The position numbers and the translations under genes are program-made. DNA of 64,000 nucleotides from positions 1 through 64,000 of the forward strand of contig JBAKBP010012238.1 in the NCBI GenBank assembly GCA_037953745.1, given 5' to 3'. The notes under the pieces are model-generated. The model saw only the letters and a list, made by a program, of their open reading frames with translations, did not search any database and had not been told where the DNA came from. Position 1 is the stretch's first letter, and every line of letters starts with the position of its first letter. This DNA is from Lithodes maja. Lineage: Eukaryota; Arthropoda; Malacostraca; Decapoda; Lithodidae. This document shows positions 63,443 through 64,000 of this stretch, in pieces.

Positions 63443-64000
63443 AGGAACATATAGAGTTTGAGATACGGCGGCAACTGTCTGCCCCGATCTCTCGGTTTTC
63501 TCCTTGGCCCAGCACTGATAAGCTAGGTGGCCTCTCTTGCCACAAAAAGTACATACTTTAGGGGATACGGGAATGTTCCCTCTTTGAGCATTACTATTAC
63601 TTTGGGCCCCACCTCTGTTACCATTGCCCTGAGTCGCATTTTTAGTTGGGGGAACAATTCTATTTTGGCTAGCTGGGGAAGACGTTACAGGCTTGTGACT
63701 GGGTCTGTCAGATTTGTGATTGGGATACTTAAAATTAGAACTAGAATTATCGTAGGGCTTCTTTCCACGAAATTTGTTGTTGAGCACGTATGTGTCAGCC
63801 ATGTCAGCGGCGTCGGCAAGATAATCTACCTTTTCCCCCTCAAATGATAGGCTACAGAAGAATCAATTTTCCATAGGACATTTTCTAACAGGACCAACTC
63901 CTTCAGATCGTTGTAGCTTGTGACTTTCTTACTCTTGACCCAATGATTGAAAGTTTTAGTCATGGTCCTGGCAAATACCTAATGGGTTTCTTCTACTTTC
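63443..64000 (-). pseudogene. Gypsy C gag C-terminal part with CCHC knuckle
   Basis: 63413-63802 encodes an Asn/Ser-rich basic region and CTFCGKRGHLAYQCW (zinc knuckle at about 63560-63515). Upstream, after a frameshift near 63840, minus-strand text reads KTFNHWVKSKKVTSYNDLKELVL, as at the end of a SCAN-like gag capsid. The gene continues beyond the window. Confidence 0.75.

Larger units (their letters stand above)
50447..64000 (-). mobile_element. Gypsy C: Ty3/gypsy with PR-INT-RT-RH order, incomplete
   Basis: Minus strand; gag at the right edge (5' end beyond the window), PR, INT, then RT and RNase H, ending with a stop near 50466 just before the Gypsy B LTR. Its own LTRs are not in the window. 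Interrupted by a TTAA element, BEL and a LINE-B relative. The INT-before-RT order is the Gmr1 arrangement. Confidence 0.8.

Noticed and set aside
1..64000. CRISPR arrays, bacterial operons, ribosomal RNA operons
   Set aside because: None seen; the content is eukaryotic transposable elements, and the 5S similarity is a SINE head rather than a 5S gene.

Overview
This window looks like a transposon graveyard from an animal genome. I found no host protein-coding gene I can defend. Almost every open frame belongs to a mobile element: non-LTR retrotransposons (CR1, L2/CR1-like, Jockey/BS-like, RTE), LTR retrotransposons (three Ty3/gypsy, one BEL/Pao), two large Academ-like DNA transposons, TTAA-flanked MITE-like elements and several SINE families. 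The mix (BEL/Pao, CR1 with PHD/esterase ORF1, Academ-like elements, a 5S-rRNA-derived SINE, many GA/TA microsatellites) points to an invertebrate metazoan. A crustacean or other arthropod is plausible but not proven from this sequence.

Layout. 1-3160: a TA/GA microsatellite, a full-length 5S-derived SINE on the minus strand (1262-1745) and a decayed non-LTR RT. 3161-11515: Academ-1, a broken transposon with inverted termini, a 3-bp target duplication, an inserted LINE and an inserted tRNA-SINE. 11516-14943: a second 5S SINE and a CR1 copy, both cut by one ~720-bp inversion; the CR1 also carries an RTE fragment and a tRNA-SINE. 14944-19675: sparse, with a young Jockey/BS-like LINE-B copy and tRNA-SINE pieces. 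19676-29474: Academ-2, holding LINE-A, which in turn holds a second LINE-B copy. 29990-30808: a CR1-type ORF1 start with a PHD finger. 30809-50446: Gypsy B (minus), interrupted by Gypsy A (33516-45102, plus), itself interrupted by a CR1 with an intact ORF2 (38124-41482). 50447-64000: Gypsy C (minus, running off the window), interrupted by a LINE-B relative, a complete BEL element (54382-61794) and a TTAA element that contains a second TTAA element.

Main points of interest. (1) Both Academ-like elements encode one long protein: zinc fingers, an RNase H-like transposase core and a FEN1/XPG (PIN-like) nuclease with a complete set of acidic motifs, ending in a Cys8-type cluster. The families are very divergent but share the terminal motif TAGTCYRTRRGC and 3-bp target duplications. 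(2) All three gypsy elements have integrase before reverse transcriptase (PR-INT-RT-RH), the order known for the Gmr1 clade. (3) The nesting gives an internal clock. Several insertions can be checked against an empty-site sequence visible in the window, and one ~720-bp inversion can be undone exactly.

Family names come from motif recognition and memory of the literature; no database search was run. Difference counts between repeat copies were made by eye.
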